From a candidate division KSB3 bacterium (GTDB lineage: Bacteria; Moduliflexota; Moduliflexia; Moduliflexales; Moduliflexaceae), in the NCBI GenBank assembly GCA_002748425.1, contig PDSJ01000011.1:124001-188000 (forward strand): a stretch of 64,000 nt of DNA, in the 5' to 3' direction. Below the pieces are notes generated by a model that was given only the letters and a program-made list of their open reading frames with translations, ran no database searches and had not been told where the DNA came from. Shown here piece by piece: positions 18,514-27,588 of this stretch (position 1 is its first letter; each line of letters begins with the position of its first letter). Made by a program: the position numbers and the translations under genes.

Positions 18514-19026
18514 ATGCAAAACCAATCGGAAGCTCTGTGGAAACTGCTGTGGGATTATAATCCGAACGGATTACTCGTGGTAGACAAACAGATGGATGTC
18601 ATTATTGTCAATCCAACCTGTTGCAAGATGTTTAAAATGGACGAAGATATTCTCCTGAAACTCACGGCCGAAGATCTCCTGGAAAATGTCAACGACTTGA
18701 AAATCGCCTGGAGAAAGAACCAGGTCATCACAATCAAAGAGCGGGAATACCCTAAGCACAACCTTTATGTCCGAAAAGTAATTTTTCCAATGAGAGATGA
18801 GGGGCTCGTCGCTTGTATTCTGGTCGACCAGAGCCACGAACGCTATCAACTGGACAAAATTCGCCGCATTAAACAAGAAACCATCGAGCAGGTAAACGAT
18901 GTCATTAACAAGCAGATGAAAGTGGCTCAGGAGATTGCGGGTCTGCTCGGAGAATCAACAGCAGAGACAAAGGTCAGTTTGCTGAAGCTGCGGGGCATGC
19001 TGGAGCAAGAGGCGTCGTTATTATGA
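18514..19026 (+). CDS. PAS-domain sensor protein of the hydrogenase operon
   Basis: 170 residues. A single PAS domain (about 10-115; PNGLLVVDKQMDVIIVNPTCCKMF in two parts is the typical opening) is followed by a coiled-coil helix (IRRIKQETIEQVNDVINKQMKVAQEIAGLLGE) without any histidine-kinase ATPase domain. PAS domains bind cofactors such as haem, flavin or iron-sulfur clusters; the vicinal CC at residues 34-35 is worth noting as a possible ligand or redox site. The stop overlaps the start of the SpoIIE-type phosphatase gene by four bases (ATGA), so sensor and phosphatase are translationally coupled and likely form one signalling unit that reports redox or H2 state. Confidence 0.88.
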   Translation: MQNQSEALWKLLWDYNPNGLLVVDKQMDVIIVNPTCCKMFKMDEDILLKLTAEDLLENVNDLKIAWRKNQVITIKEREYPKHNLYVRKVIFPMRDEGLVACILVDQSHERYQLDKIRRIKQETIEQVNDVINKQMKVAQEIAGLLGESTAETKVSLLKLRGMLEQEASLL

Positions 19027-20186
19027 AGCGCTTCCTCGATATTTATCATTCAAGCTTAAATAAATTCGGTGAAGAGCTGTGCGGCGATCAGGTCCGGGTC
19101 GCGAAAACTGACAGGAAAACCTGGGTGGTGCTGTCTGATGGCCTGGGGAGCGGTGTCAAAGCCAATATACTGGCGACCTTGACGTCTCAAATTCTGATTA
19201 CGATGCTCAAAGAAGAAATCGCCTTGAATGATGTGCTGGAAACCATTATCGGGACCTTGCCGATCTGCCAGGTACGGAACATCGCCTATGCCACGTTCAC
19301 GCTGATCGAAATCGACCATGAGGATTTTCAATTCAAGGTCATCAATTTTGATAACCCACGCCTGTTTTTTCTGAAATCTGGCGGGCACATCGTTAAGCTC
19401 GAGCATCTGCCCCTGGAAGCTGCCGGCCGGAAAATTTTAGTCAGTGAAGGAAAACTCGAAGATGGCGATTTTCTGGCTGCGATCAGCGACGGTGTGTGGT
19501 ATGCCGGGCTGGGACAAGCCTTTAATTTTGGCTGGGGCTGGGATAATATCGCCAATCTCATGTCCGAGATTTTGAAACAGCAGGTCAAAACGACCCAGAC
19601 TATTGTCGAACGAGTGCTGGAGCAGACAAATATACTCTACGGCGGAGAACCCGGTGACGACGCTACGCTGGTGGGCTTATACATTCGCCAGCGCCACTCG
19701 GCGTTTATCTTCACTGGCCCGCCACTCCGCGAAGAAGACGATGCTGGACACGTCAAACGGCTCATGGCGTTCGAAGGACGCCGTATTGTCTGTGGAGGAA
19801 CAACCGGAAATATTGTCTCCAAACACTTGAACCAGGAAATAGAAGTCGATCTTGACACGATCACCGTCGATGTTCCGCCGGTTGGACGCATGGAAGGCAT
19901 TCATCTTATGACAGAGGGCATTCTGACCATCGCGAAAGCGATGGAGTTCATCCGGGAGGCTGAGGGCGATTATACAAAGCTGCCGACCGATATTAACGGC
20001 GCCACCATGCTGGCACTGGAAATATTGTATGCCGATGAAGTGAACTTTCTCGTAGGACAGCAAATCAATCCGTTTTATCAAAACCCGCATTTACCGATGA
20101 GTATTTCGATCCGAAAAAATATCATCGAACAGCTCGCTCACTTACTGCGGGGCTATAATAAAGACGTCACCGTTGAATATTGCTAA
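19023..20186 (+). CDS. SpoIIE-family protein phosphatase of the hydrogenase operon
   Basis: 387 residues. The N-terminal half is a PP2C/SpoIIE-like phosphatase domain: GDQVRVAKTD, VLSDGLGSGVKAN (metal-binding DG), FTLIEID, NPRLFFLKSGG, DFLAAISDGVWYAG (second metal Asp) and GDDATLVGLYI. The C-terminal about 150 residues (after RQRHSAF) include FEGRRIVCGGTTGNI and LALEILYADEVNFLVGQQINPF; they recur in hydrogenase-linked SpoIIE proteins, but I cannot assign a function. Cytoplasmic, translationally coupled to the PAS protein. By analogy with SpoIIE/RsbU systems it may dephosphorylate an anti-sigma antagonist, but no such partner is nearby. Confidence 0.88.
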   Translation: MKRFLDIYHSSLNKFGEELCGDQVRVAKTDRKTWVVLSDGLGSGVKANILATLTSQILITMLKEEIALNDVLETIIGTLPICQVRNIAYATFTLIEIDHEDFQFKVINFDNPRLFFLKSGGHIVKLEHLPLEAAGRKILVSEGKLEDGDFLAAISDGVWYAGLGQAFNFGWGWDNIANLMSEILKQQVKTTQTIVERVLEQTNILYGGEPGDDATLVGLYIRQRHSAFIFTGPPLREEDDAGHVKRLMAFEGRRIVCGGTTGNIVSKHLNQEIEVDLDTITVDVPPVGRMEGIHLMTEGILTIAKAMEFIREAEGDYTKLPTDINGATMLALEILYADEVNFLVGQQINPFYQNPHLPMSISIRKNIIEQLAHLLRGYNKDVTVEYC

Positions 20187-20490
20187 TCTGTCATACACCT
20201 CGAAGAATCTGCTTTTTCCCTCCCACTCTTTTGCGAAACTCATCCTCAAGATTCCTCAGCGAACGTGTTCCGAAACACAGCGCCAGGGCTGAGAGGTCTC
20301 TGCCCCGTCTATAAAAACAGCAGGCTGCCTGTCCTTGTTTTTGCGGGACGCGCCCAGACCATAGCCCCCCAAATTCCTGTAAAAATTTTCCTTGCAAAAA
20401 GCTTAGCTGTTTTCATAGCGTGCTGATGTAAAAACTGCCCCAAAACAGGAAACTGTTTCATCAATATAAATAAATTTAAGGAGGGTATCT
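20187..20490. other. Gap between regulatory and structural hydrogenase genes
   Basis: About 300 bp without a supported gene. A second promoter for the nuoE-nuoF-hydA part is likely here, but I see only a weak TTGCAA / ATAGCG pair near 20392-20420, which I do not call. The ribosome site aaggagg at 20478-20484 belongs to the next gene. Confidence 0.4.
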
Positions 20491-21021
20491 GTGTTGAAAA
20501 TACTCAATCCGGAACCAGAAGAGAAATTGTTGCCGCCTGAGTTATACCAGGAACTTGACAACTATATCAATCAATTCGACATTCAGCCTCGAGATCCCAG
20601 AAAAAAGGAATTTCTTATTCAATGCCTGCATAAAGCCCAGGACATTTTCGGCTACCTGCCCGAAGAAATCCAGCTCCATGTCGCCAATAAACTGAGTATC
20701 CATCACGCCGAAGTATCTGGGGTCATTAGTTTTTACAATTACTTTACGACAACGCCAAAAGGAAAATTCCGTGTCAACGTTTGCATGGGAACTGCTTGCT
20801 ACGTAAAAGGCGCGGACAAAGTCCTCCTGGAATTCGAACGGGTCCTTGGCATTAAAAGCGGTGAAGTCACACCGGATCAAAACTTCTCTATCGAGAGCTT
20901 ACGCTGTGTCGGAGCCTGCGGTCTCGCTCCAGTGGTGATGATTAATGAAAAAGTCTATGGGAAAGTCAAAACGGAACAAGTCCGCGAAATTTTGGAACAT
21001 TATTTCGTCGAACTCGGCTAA
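20491..21021 (+). CDS. NuoE-like [2Fe-2S] subunit of [FeFe] hydrogenase (HydC/HndA type)
   Basis: 176 residues, standard for the 24-kDa NADH dehydrogenase-like subunit. An N-terminal helical domain (IQCLHKAQDIFGYLPEEIQLHVA) precedes a thioredoxin-like ferredoxin with four cysteines: CMGTAC and, about 40 residues on, CVGAC. It carries one [2Fe-2S] cluster and relays electrons between the flavin subunit and the hydrogenase. The start is GTG at 20491, seven bases after a strong aaggagg; a TTG directly after is less likely. The NuoF-like gene follows 15 bp downstream. Confidence 0.95.
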   Translation: MLKILNPEPEEKLLPPELYQELDNYINQFDIQPRDPRKKEFLIQCLHKAQDIFGYLPEEIQLHVANKLSIHHAEVSGVISFYNYFTTTPKGKFRVNVCMGTACYVKGADKVLLEFERVLGIKSGEVTPDQNFSIESLRCVGACGLAPVVMINEKVYGKVKTEQVREILEHYFVELG

Positions 21022-21036
21022 AGGAGGAAAGAACTG

Positions 21037-22941
21037 ATGGAAGCAATCCGTTCATACGACGAATTAGTAGCATTATACGATCGTGTCAAACCCGTACTGG
21101 ACAGCCGTCTTCACCTGAAGAGCGCGGAAGAAGTCAATTTGATCGGCGCGAAGAAAATACATCGTAAAGTCCTGGTCTGTGGAGGTACCGGCTGCCAGGC
21201 ATCTGAATCAAAAAGCATCGTGGAGGAATTCAAACGCGTCCTGGAACAAAAAAATCTCACAGACAGCGTGGATATCTCGATCACCGGATGTTTCGGCTTT
21301 TGTGAACGCGGCCCCATCTTAAAAATTTTTCCGGACGATGTCTTTTATTCTCAAGTCACACAAGACGATGTGAGCGAAATTGTGGAACGTCACATCCAAT
21401 GCGGAATCGACGTCGGTCGTTTGCTGTATGTCGAACCGACAGTAAAAGAAAGGGTCAGAACCCAGCAGGAAATGTCTTTTTATAAAAAACAAAAACGCAT
21501 AGCTCTGCGTAACTGCGGTCTGATCAATCCCGAAGATATCAACGAATACATTGCCAATCGGGGCTATCAGGCACTCGGGAAAGTACTCAGGGAAATGACA
21601 TCGGCAGAAGTCATCGAGCTTATAAAGCAATCCGGACTGCGCGGACGTGGCGGCGGCGGTTTTCCCACTGGTCTCAAATGGGAATTTGCTGCGAAAAACC
21701 AGTCAGACGAAAAATTCGTTCTTTGTAATGCTGATGAAGGCGACCCCGGTGCGTTTATGGATCGTTCGATTATGGAAGGCGATTCTCACAGCGTTTTAGA
21801 AGCGATGGCGATCGCCGGTTATGCCATTGGCGCACAACATGGCTATATTTACATTCGGGCAGAATATCCTCTCGCCATCAAACGCCTTGAAATTGCATTA
21901 CAGCAAGCTAAAGAACTCGGCGTGTTAGGTGAAAATATCTTCGGAAGCGGCTTTAGTTTTGACGTGAGTATCAAATATGGTGCCGGCGCGTTTATCTGCG
22001 GCGAAGAAACCGCCTTGATTCACTCGATCGAAGGTGAACGCGGCGAGCCCACGACAAAACCGCCTTTTCCGGCGCAAAGCGGGGTCTGGAACAAACCGAC
22101 CATCGTGAACAACGTCGAAACCTACGCCAACATTCCCTGGATTATTCTCAAAGGGCCTGAATGGTATGGATCGATCGGAACGGACGATTCCAAGGGCACG
22201 AAGGTCTTTGCCCTCGCAGGTCAGATCAACAACGTCGGCCTGGTTGAGGTGCCGATGGGGACGACGTTACGAGAAATCATCTACGAAATCGGCGGCGGCA
22301 TCAGTGGCGGACATGAATTTAAGGCTGTCCAAACCGGCGGGCCTTCCGGCGGCTGCATCCCAAAAGAAAATCTCGACACCCCGATCGATTACAGGTCTTT
22401 GCTGCAAATCGGCTCAATGATGGGATCCGGCGGCATGATTGTCATGAGCGAAAAAGACTGCATGGTGAATATCGCCAAATTTTACCTCGAATTCACCGTC
22501 GAAGAATCTTGCGGAAAATGTACGCCATGCCGCGTCGGGAACAAACGTCTGCTGGAAATTCTGACGAAAATTACCCAGGGCAAAGGCAGCCCCGACGATC
22601 TGTATGAACTTCGGGAACTCTCCGAAGTGATCAAAGACACCTCCCTTTGCGGCCTGGGACAGACAGCTCCCAACCCTGTGTTGAGTACCCTGAGATTCTT
22701 TATGGATGAGTATGAGGCTCATGTGAACGAAGGCCGCTGTCCGGCCGGAGTCTGTCAGGACTTACTGCGCTACGAAATTATCGCTGAAAAATGTGTCGGA
22801 TGTACGGCTTGTGCTCGTATCTGCCCGGTGAGCTGCATCAGCGGGAAAGTCAAACAGCCGCATGTTATCAATCAATCTGCTTGCATCAAATGCGGCGCCT
22901 GCATGAACAAATGTAAGTTTAAAGCCATATCGAAAAATTAA
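21037..22941 (+). CDS. NuoF-like NAD(H)/FMN subunit of [FeFe] hydrogenase (HydB/HndC type)
   Basis: 634 residues. Domains in order: N-terminal thioredoxin-like ferredoxin (about 40-125; CGGTGC and CFGFC), NuoF core with the NADH/FMN-binding glycine-rich loops (GLRGRGGGGFPTGLKW and GAGAFICGEETALIHSIEG), SLBB-like domain, the 4Fe-4S motif ESCGKCTPCR with its distal cysteine (SLCGLGQ), and a C-terminal pair of [4Fe-4S] ferredoxin motifs (CVGCTACARICP and CIKCGACMNKC). This is the domain set of the flavin-containing subunit in trimeric, often electron-bifurcating, [FeFe] hydrogenases. It would exchange electrons between NAD(H), ferredoxin and HydA. Good ribosome site (aaaggagg). Bifurcation itself cannot be read from sequence. 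Confidence 0.96.
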   Translation: MEAIRSYDELVALYDRVKPVLDSRLHLKSAEEVNLIGAKKIHRKVLVCGGTGCQASESKSIVEEFKRVLEQKNLTDSVDISITGCFGFCERGPILKIFPDDVFYSQVTQDDVSEIVERHIQCGIDVGRLLYVEPTVKERVRTQQEMSFYKKQKRIALRNCGLINPEDINEYIANRGYQALGKVLREMTSAEVIELIKQSGLRGRGGGGFPTGLKWEFAAKNQSDEKFVLCNADEGDPGAFMDRSIMEGDSHSVLEAMAIAGYAIGAQHGYIYIRAEYPLAIKRLEIALQQAKELGVLGENIFGSGFSFDVSIKYGAGAFICGEETALIHSIEGERGEPTTKPPFPAQSGVWNKPTIVNNVETYANIPWIILKGPEWYGSIGTDDSKGTKVFALAGQINNVGLVEVPMGTTLREIIYEIGGGISGGHEFKAVQTGGPSGGCIPKENLDTPIDYRSLLQIGSMMGSGGMIVMSEKDCMVNIAKFYLEFTVEESCGKCTPCRVGNKRLLEILTKITQGKGSPDDLYELRELSEVIKDTSLCGLGQTAPNPVLSTLRFFMDEYEAHVNEGRCPAGVCQDLLRYEIIAEKCVGCTACARICPVSCISGKVKQPHVINQSACIKCGACMNKCKFKAISKN

Positions 22942-22956
22942 ACAGGGGGAAATATA

Positions 22957-24705
22957 ATGATACAACTTACAATAGACGGTAGACAGATCGCCGTCGACGC
23001 GAATACAACGATTCTGGAGGCTGCAAAACAGTTAAATATTTATATCCCCACCTTGTGCCATTTAAACCTTAAGGAGCTGAACGTCTCCAATAGAACCGCA
23101 TCCTGCCGAATCTGCGTGGTCGAGGTCGAAGGCCGACGGAATCTGGCGCCAGCCTGTGCGACACCGGTCGCCGAAGGAATGACGGTGCGGACCAATTCGA
23201 TTCGTGTGTTGCGATCAAGACGGAAGGTCCTTGATCTTTTCCTGTCGGATCATCCGTTCGACTGCTTGAATTGCAGCAAATCGACCGATTGCGAACTGCA
23301 GACCCTGGCCAGTAATTTCGGCATTGATACCAAGCCTTACGACGACGGTGCAAAGTCGACCTATGAAATCGATACGTCCAGTGGTGCGTTAAAACGGGAT
23401 TTAAATAAATGCGTCATGTGCCGTCGTTGTGAAACGATATGTAACGATGTGCAAACTGTGAGTGTGTTGACCGGCTTCGGGCGAGGTTTCGAAGCCGTGG
23501 TGGCTCCTGCAGAGATGAAAGCCCTTGACAAATCGATCTGCACATTTTGCGGTCAGTGTGTCAGCGTCTGTCCGACGGCTGCATTAACCAGCATCGAATA
23601 CAGCCGCGACGTCTGGCGCGCAATCTTTGACGAGGGTAAAACCGTCATTGTCCAGACTGCTCCGGCAATCAGAGCTGCCATCGGTGAACTTTTCGGCCTG
23701 GAGGGGGGCGTCCCTGTGACCGGAAAGCTGGTCGCCGGCTTGCGCCGCCTAGGCTTTGACGGCGTTTTCGACACAAACTTTGGAGCGGATCTGACGATCA
23801 TGGAAGAAGCCAATGAGCTGGTACAGCGTCTCGAAAGCGGTCAGGACCTGCCGTTGTTGACGTCCTGTTGCCCGGGCTGGATCAATTTCCTGGAATTTCA
23901 GTTTCCGGACCTGCTCAATATTCCATCGTCTTGTAAATCGCCGCAACAGATGTTCGGCTCGATCGCCAAGACCTATTATGCTGAAAAGATCGGCGTCAAA
24001 GCAAAGGACTTGGTCGTGGTCGCGATTATGCCGTGTCTGGCGAAAAAATATGAGGCCGCCCGTCCGGAACATAGGGTAAACGGTGTCAGAGACGTGGATT
24101 ACGTTCTGACGACCCGTGAATTGGGCAAAATGTTCAAGGAAGCTGGTATTGATATGCGTCATCTGGAGGAAGAAGAGTATGACAGTCCATTAGGCGAATC
24201 CACCGGTGCAGCGGATATTTTCGGAGTTACGGGCGGTGTGTTGGAAGCAGCCTTACGCACTGCTTACGAGAGAGTGACCGGTCAGGAACTGGAGAATGTC
24301 GATTTCTCTGATGTCCGGGGGATGAAAGGCATTAAGGAGGCCCAAATCGATCTGAACGGCAAGATCTTAAACGTCGCTGTCACGTCCGGGCTTGGCAATG
24401 CCAGAAAAATTCTGGAGAAGGTCGAAGACGGCACGTCAAAGTACGATGTCATCGAAATTATGGCCTGCCCCGGCGGTTGCATCAACGGCGGCGGACAGCC
24501 CTACATCCATGGAGATACCAGTAAGCTGGAAGCCCGTATGAAAGCGATCTACAGCGAAGACAGCCGTAAGACACATCGCAAATCCCACGAAAACGAATCG
24601 ATCAAAAAACTCTATGACGAATTCCTGGGAGAACCCGGCAGTCACAGGGCCCATGAAATTCTGCACACCACGTATTTTTCCCAGAAACACTATCCCGGCA
24701 ACTAA
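22957..24705 (+). CDS. hydA: [FeFe] hydrogenase catalytic subunit, group A
   Basis: 582 residues. An N-terminal [2Fe-2S] domain (LCHLN, SCRICVVEVEG), the His-ligated [4Fe-4S] motif (HPFDCLNCSKSTDC), and two [4Fe-4S] ferredoxin motifs (CVMCRRCETIC, CTFCGQCVSVCP) lead to the H-cluster domain. All three H-cluster motifs are intact: TSCCPGW, MPCLAKKYEA and MACPGGCINGGGQP. The small-subunit domain is fused at the C-terminus (LYDEFLGEPGS...HTTYFSQ). It reversibly makes or oxidises H2 at the di-iron site; maturases HydEFG are not in this window. No signal peptide, so cytoplasmic. Last gene of the operon, followed by a strong terminator. Confidence 0.98.
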   Translation: MIQLTIDGRQIAVDANTTILEAAKQLNIYIPTLCHLNLKELNVSNRTASCRICVVEVEGRRNLAPACATPVAEGMTVRTNSIRVLRSRRKVLDLFLSDHPFDCLNCSKSTDCELQTLASNFGIDTKPYDDGAKSTYEIDTSSGALKRDLNKCVMCRRCETICNDVQTVSVLTGFGRGFEAVVAPAEMKALDKSICTFCGQCVSVCPTAALTSIEYSRDVWRAIFDEGKTVIVQTAPAIRAAIGELFGLEGGVPVTGKLVAGLRRLGFDGVFDTNFGADLTIMEEANELVQRLESGQDLPLLTSCCPGWINFLEFQFPDLLNIPSSCKSPQQMFGSIAKTYYAEKIGVKAKDLVVVAIMPCLAKKYEAARPEHRVNGVRDVDYVLTTRELGKMFKEAGIDMRHLEEEEYDSPLGESTGAADIFGVTGGVLEAALRTAYERVTGQELENVDFSDVRGMKGIKEAQIDLNGKILNVAVTSGLGNARKILEKVEDGTSKYDVIEIMACPGGCINGGGQPYIHGDTSKLEARMKAIYSEDSRKTHRKSHENESIKKLYDEFLGEPGSHRAHEILHTTYFSQKHYPGN

Positions 24706-24723
24706 TGGGAGAAGTCTCTCAAA

Positions 24724-24761
24724 AGCCGCCGGACAGCGTTGAGCTGTCCGGCGGCTCTTTT
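24724..24761 (+). terminator. Intrinsic terminator of the hydrogenase operon
   Basis: A perfect 14-bp GC-rich stem (24724-24737 with 24743-24756), five-base loop, then ctttt, beginning 19 bases after the hydA stop. A textbook rho-independent terminator. Confidence 0.95.
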
Positions 24762-25027
24762 CAGCGACCGGCACACCAATCACTTCCAACATCATAGGTC
24801 ACGACAGCGCGAATTGTACTCTTTTTTCGACTCAATGCTGTTGACACTTTGCCTTGAAACAGGCACTCAGCACATCCATTACGCAAAACAGCAGACATCA
24901 AAAAGAATGGTCCGCTTCCAGATTCTACACAACTTACGTTTTTCACACTTCCTGAAACGATATTCTATCACGACGAAATGCTCTGACAGAGAAGATTGCA
25001 GAACTTTCCGGTGTACATGGCAAGCCG

Positions 25028-25381
25028 TTACGCTTTATGAATGCCGCGCTTGGCAAGAAAGCGTGAAAAAGGGATTTCATAACTATACCATAAAAGCCAC
25101 AGCCACACGACTCCCCCCACAGCATATTTCACGAATAAGATACCAGGCGGTAACAACCTCCCGGTTCCGGTTGAAAATAAATACACAAAACGCATAAAAT
25201 CTAAAATTATTACAGCGATCGCCGCTACGGCAGCAAAATCCTTTATTCTGACCTTCTTCAAGGTCTTCATCTGTGAAACCACAGTCTTCATGACAATGCT
25301 CAGAACGTACACGATCGGAATGATATAACCCAAATATATTCCAACATGATCTGTGAGAGCTTTATAGATCGCGTATACCAT
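25028..25381 (-). CDS. Small membrane protein, unknown function
   Basis: 117 residues from the ATG at 25381, chosen because gaggagg lies about 11 bases upstream; a longer frame to 25447 adds residues encoded by that ribosome site. Four hydrophobic stretches are visible (YLGYIIPIVYVLSIVMK, FAAVAAIAVIILDFMRFVYLF, LFVKYAVGGVVWLWLLWYS and a weaker N-terminal one), so it is an inner-membrane protein. No family is recognised. It lies alone, facing the hydrogenase terminator, and is followed on the - strand by about 265 bp without genes. Confidence 0.65.
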   Translation of the reverse strand: MVYAIYKALTDHVGIYLGYIIPIVYVLSIVMKTVVSQMKTLKKVRIKDFAAVAAIAVIILDFMRFVYLFSTGTGRLLPPGILFVKYAVGGVVWLWLLWYSYEIPFSRFLAKRGIHKA

Positions 25382-25688
25382 CAAAATGATATCCCTCCTC
25401 TTCGATCTCACGCAGAATGATACAACATCCCACGTAAACAACAACATTTTTCAGAAATATCAACAACAACGTTCTCGTTGTGTACACGGCAAAAGCGTCC
25501 TTGAAAACAGTTGTACAGCACGAAAATCAACTCTGCTCATGATATAGGGAACCAGCCTTCGCATTTTTATGCAAAAAACATGCCATATATGCATAACGCA
25601 TACTTTCAGGGAAAATCGCTCGATGCAGTGGAAAGTGTCGTCTAAAAAAACGCCGCAAACGACCGATATGATATGAGAAAAATGTTCT

Positions 25689-25715
25689 CTAATCTCCTTC
25701 TATAAAAGGAATTAG
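25689..25715. repeat. Inverted repeat, 10 bp with one bulge
   Basis: CTAAT-c-TCCTT (25689-25699) pairs with AAGGA-ATTAG (25706-25715) across a six-base loop. It lies about 55 bases beyond the stop of the - strand regulator, so it may be part of its 3' end or an operator. Confidence 0.55.
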
Positions 25716-25718
25716 CAA

Positions 25719-25742
25719 TTTTATGCCATAAATAGCATAAAA
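25719..25742. repeat. Inverted repeat TTTTATGC / GCATAAAA
   Basis: A perfect 8-bp inverted repeat (25719-25726 with 25735-25742) around an eight-base AT-only-plus-C centre, four bases from the preceding inverted repeat and 27 bases beyond the stop of the sigma-54 regulator gene. It could be a weak terminator or a dyad operator. Confidence 0.55.
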
Positions 25743-25768
25743 AATGTCATAGTTATCCTTTTATGATA

Positions 25769-27562
25769 TTATGCCTTATTTTTCCTTGAGATAGAGAGAG
25801 CCTTCATTTTTCTGTGCAGCGTTCTTATTGGAAGTTTTAAGGCCTGCGCCGTATGCTCACGGTGCCACTGATTCTGATGTAAGGCTTGAAGAATGCACTG
25901 CCGCTCAAATTGCTCAACAGCTGGACGAAGGGCTTGTACAGCCCCCTCAAATTCCGGACCAGTATGCCCGTTGAAATTTTCGGAGAATTCGGAGTTCTTC
26001 GATCGGTCGAGTTCGAGAGGCTGGCCTGCTAAATATCGTGAGATCACGTTGCGTAATTCCCTGACATTACCGGGCCAGTGATGGGCATAAAGCGCATCCG
26101 CAAGCTTACCAGAGAGCTTCCAGCGCTTGCGGCCGAAGCGCTGCTGCTCAAGAAAATGCTCGGCGAGGAGGGAAATATCGCTCCGTCGCTCGCGCAAAGG
26201 TGGTACTGTCAGGGTAATGATATGAATCCTGTAAAAAAAATCATCACGCAAGCGGCCTTTTCGGCGAAGGCTGCTGATGTCCTGATGGGTTGCGGCGATG
26301 ATCCGGACATCAACGCTTTTACTTTTATTAGAACCCAGAGGAGTGTACTCGCCGCTTTCAATAGCACGCAGCAATTTCACCTGTTCCAAGGGGCTCAACT
26401 CGCCAACCTCGTCAAGGAACAACGTTCCTTGATGCGCTAAATCGAAAAATCCGGGTTTATCACGATCCGCTCCTGTAAATGCGCCTTTCCGATAGCCAAA
26501 GAACTCGCTTTCAAACAAGCTGTCCGGGATCGCTCCACAATTGACCACCACAAATTCTTTCGAGTGACGGGCACTATTCTTATGGATCGTACGCGCAATC
26601 AGTTCTTTACCGGTTCCAGATTCTCCATAGACTGCGACATGCGCATTAGACTCCGCCGCATTTAAAATACGTTCATAGAGTTCCTGCATCGGTGCACTCT
26701 TTCCGATAATCTCCCCAAGGCGGTAACGCTCTCTGATATTCGCCCGCAGCTGAATGTTTTCACGCTCTAACTGTGCGGTCTTTCGCTCCATCTCGCGTTG
26801 CAGCGTCAAATCTCGGATGGCGACGACCTGCAGATGCTGATCCAGAAAAGGCATCAACTTACTTTGCATCTCAAACGAAAATAAGCTGCCATCTCTTTTG
26901 ACGCCGCAGCTTTCATAAGGGGTCTGGCTTTCCACAAGAATATATTGTGCAACCCTTTCATGCTCAGTCGGTTTTATCAGGTAAAGAAAAGGCTTGCCGA
27001 CGATATCTTTCTGCTGATACCCGTATAAATTCAACAAGGCACCATTCGCTTCAAGGATCGAACCGCCGTCAAGAATGACAATCCCTTCAAACGTCGCGTC
27101 GGCCAAGCGTTTAAAACGAATTTTCTGCTTTGCCAACAGTTCATTTTGTTCTTGAAGCTGTCGCTGGAGTTGTCGAATCGTAAGATGGGCATGAATTCGA
27201 GCACGAACCTCCTCCAGTTGCAGAGGTTTTATGATATAATCGACCGCACCGAGCTGGAACCCTTTGACCTTATCAAAAGTCTCATTCAAGGCACTCATAA
27301 AGATCACAGGAATATCACGCGTAAGGTGATTCTCCTTCAAGCGCCGACAAAGTTCGAAGCCATCCATTCCCGGCATTAGAATATCCAGCAGGATCACGTC
27401 CGGCTTCTGCCATTCGAGCATCCCGAACACATGCTGCCCGTATTTAACGGGAAACACTTTGAAGCCGACACCCGCCAGATAAGCCGTCAATAAGCGGAGA
27501 ATTCTCGGATCGTCGTCAATGACCAACACTCTCCCCCGTTCATCCTGTCCTCTGTTCTGCAC
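25769..27562 (-). CDS. Sigma-54-dependent response regulator (REC-PAS-AAA+-Fis HTH)
   Basis: About 597 residues. REC domain (VLVIDDDPRILRLL, phosphoacceptor Asp in DVILLDILMPGMDG), a PAS domain (GIVILDGGSILEANGALLNLYGY region), then a sigma-54 AAA+ domain with Walker A GESGTGKE, the sigma-54 contact loop GAFTGA and Walker B GTLFLDEVG, and a C-terminal Fis-type helix-turn-helix (HREHTAQALKLPIRTLHRKMK). It activates RNA polymerase holding sigma-54. I place the start at GTG 27562 because gagggggag lies four bases upstream; the ATG at 27580 has no ribosome site and falls before it. No partner histidine kinase is adjacent. The hydrogenase operon nearby is a possible target, but I see no clear -24/-12 promoter there. 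Confidence 0.95.
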   Translation of the reverse strand: MQNRGQDERGRVLVIDDDPRILRLLTAYLAGVGFKVFPVKYGQHVFGMLEWQKPDVILLDILMPGMDGFELCRRLKENHLTRDIPVIFMSALNETFDKVKGFQLGAVDYIIKPLQLEEVRARIHAHLTIRQLQRQLQEQNELLAKQKIRFKRLADATFEGIVILDGGSILEANGALLNLYGYQQKDIVGKPFLYLIKPTEHERVAQYILVESQTPYESCGVKRDGSLFSFEMQSKLMPFLDQHLQVVAIRDLTLQREMERKTAQLERENIQLRANIRERYRLGEIIGKSAPMQELYERILNAAESNAHVAVYGESGTGKELIARTIHKNSARHSKEFVVVNCGAIPDSLFESEFFGYRKGAFTGADRDKPGFFDLAHQGTLFLDEVGELSPLEQVKLLRAIESGEYTPLGSNKSKSVDVRIIAATHQDISSLRRKGRLRDDFFYRIHIITLTVPPLRERRSDISLLAEHFLEQQRFGRKRWKLSGKLADALYAHHWPGNVRELRNVISRYLAGQPLELDRSKNSEFSENFNGHTGPEFEGAVQALRPAVEQFERQCILQALHQNQWHREHTAQALKLPIRTLHRKMKALSISRKNKA

Positions 27563-27588
27563 GATTCTCCCCCTCCACACATACAGTA

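Larger units (their letters stand above)
25382..25768. other. AT-rich gap with inverted repeats
   Basis: About 390 bp, clearly AT-rich, between the small membrane gene and the 3' end of the sigma-54 regulator. No gene is supported. It holds the two inverted repeats annotated separately and several TATGCAT/GCATAA-like words (for example 25583-25605). It probably contains the promoter of the membrane protein gene. Confidence 0.5.

Noticed and set aside
18222..20186. Stress-response (Rsb-like) operon as an alternative reading of the PAS/SpoIIE genes
   Set aside because: No anti-sigma or STAS gene is present, and the small ferredoxin plus following hydrogenase genes tie them to the hydrogenase.
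20191..20397. 68-residue - strand frame inside the hydrogenase operon gap
   Set aside because: No ribosome site or family character, and it would oppose operon transcription.
24739..25197. 152-residue + strand frame downstream of hydA
   Set aside because: It starts within the terminator, has no ribosome site, and overlaps the better-supported membrane protein on the other strand.
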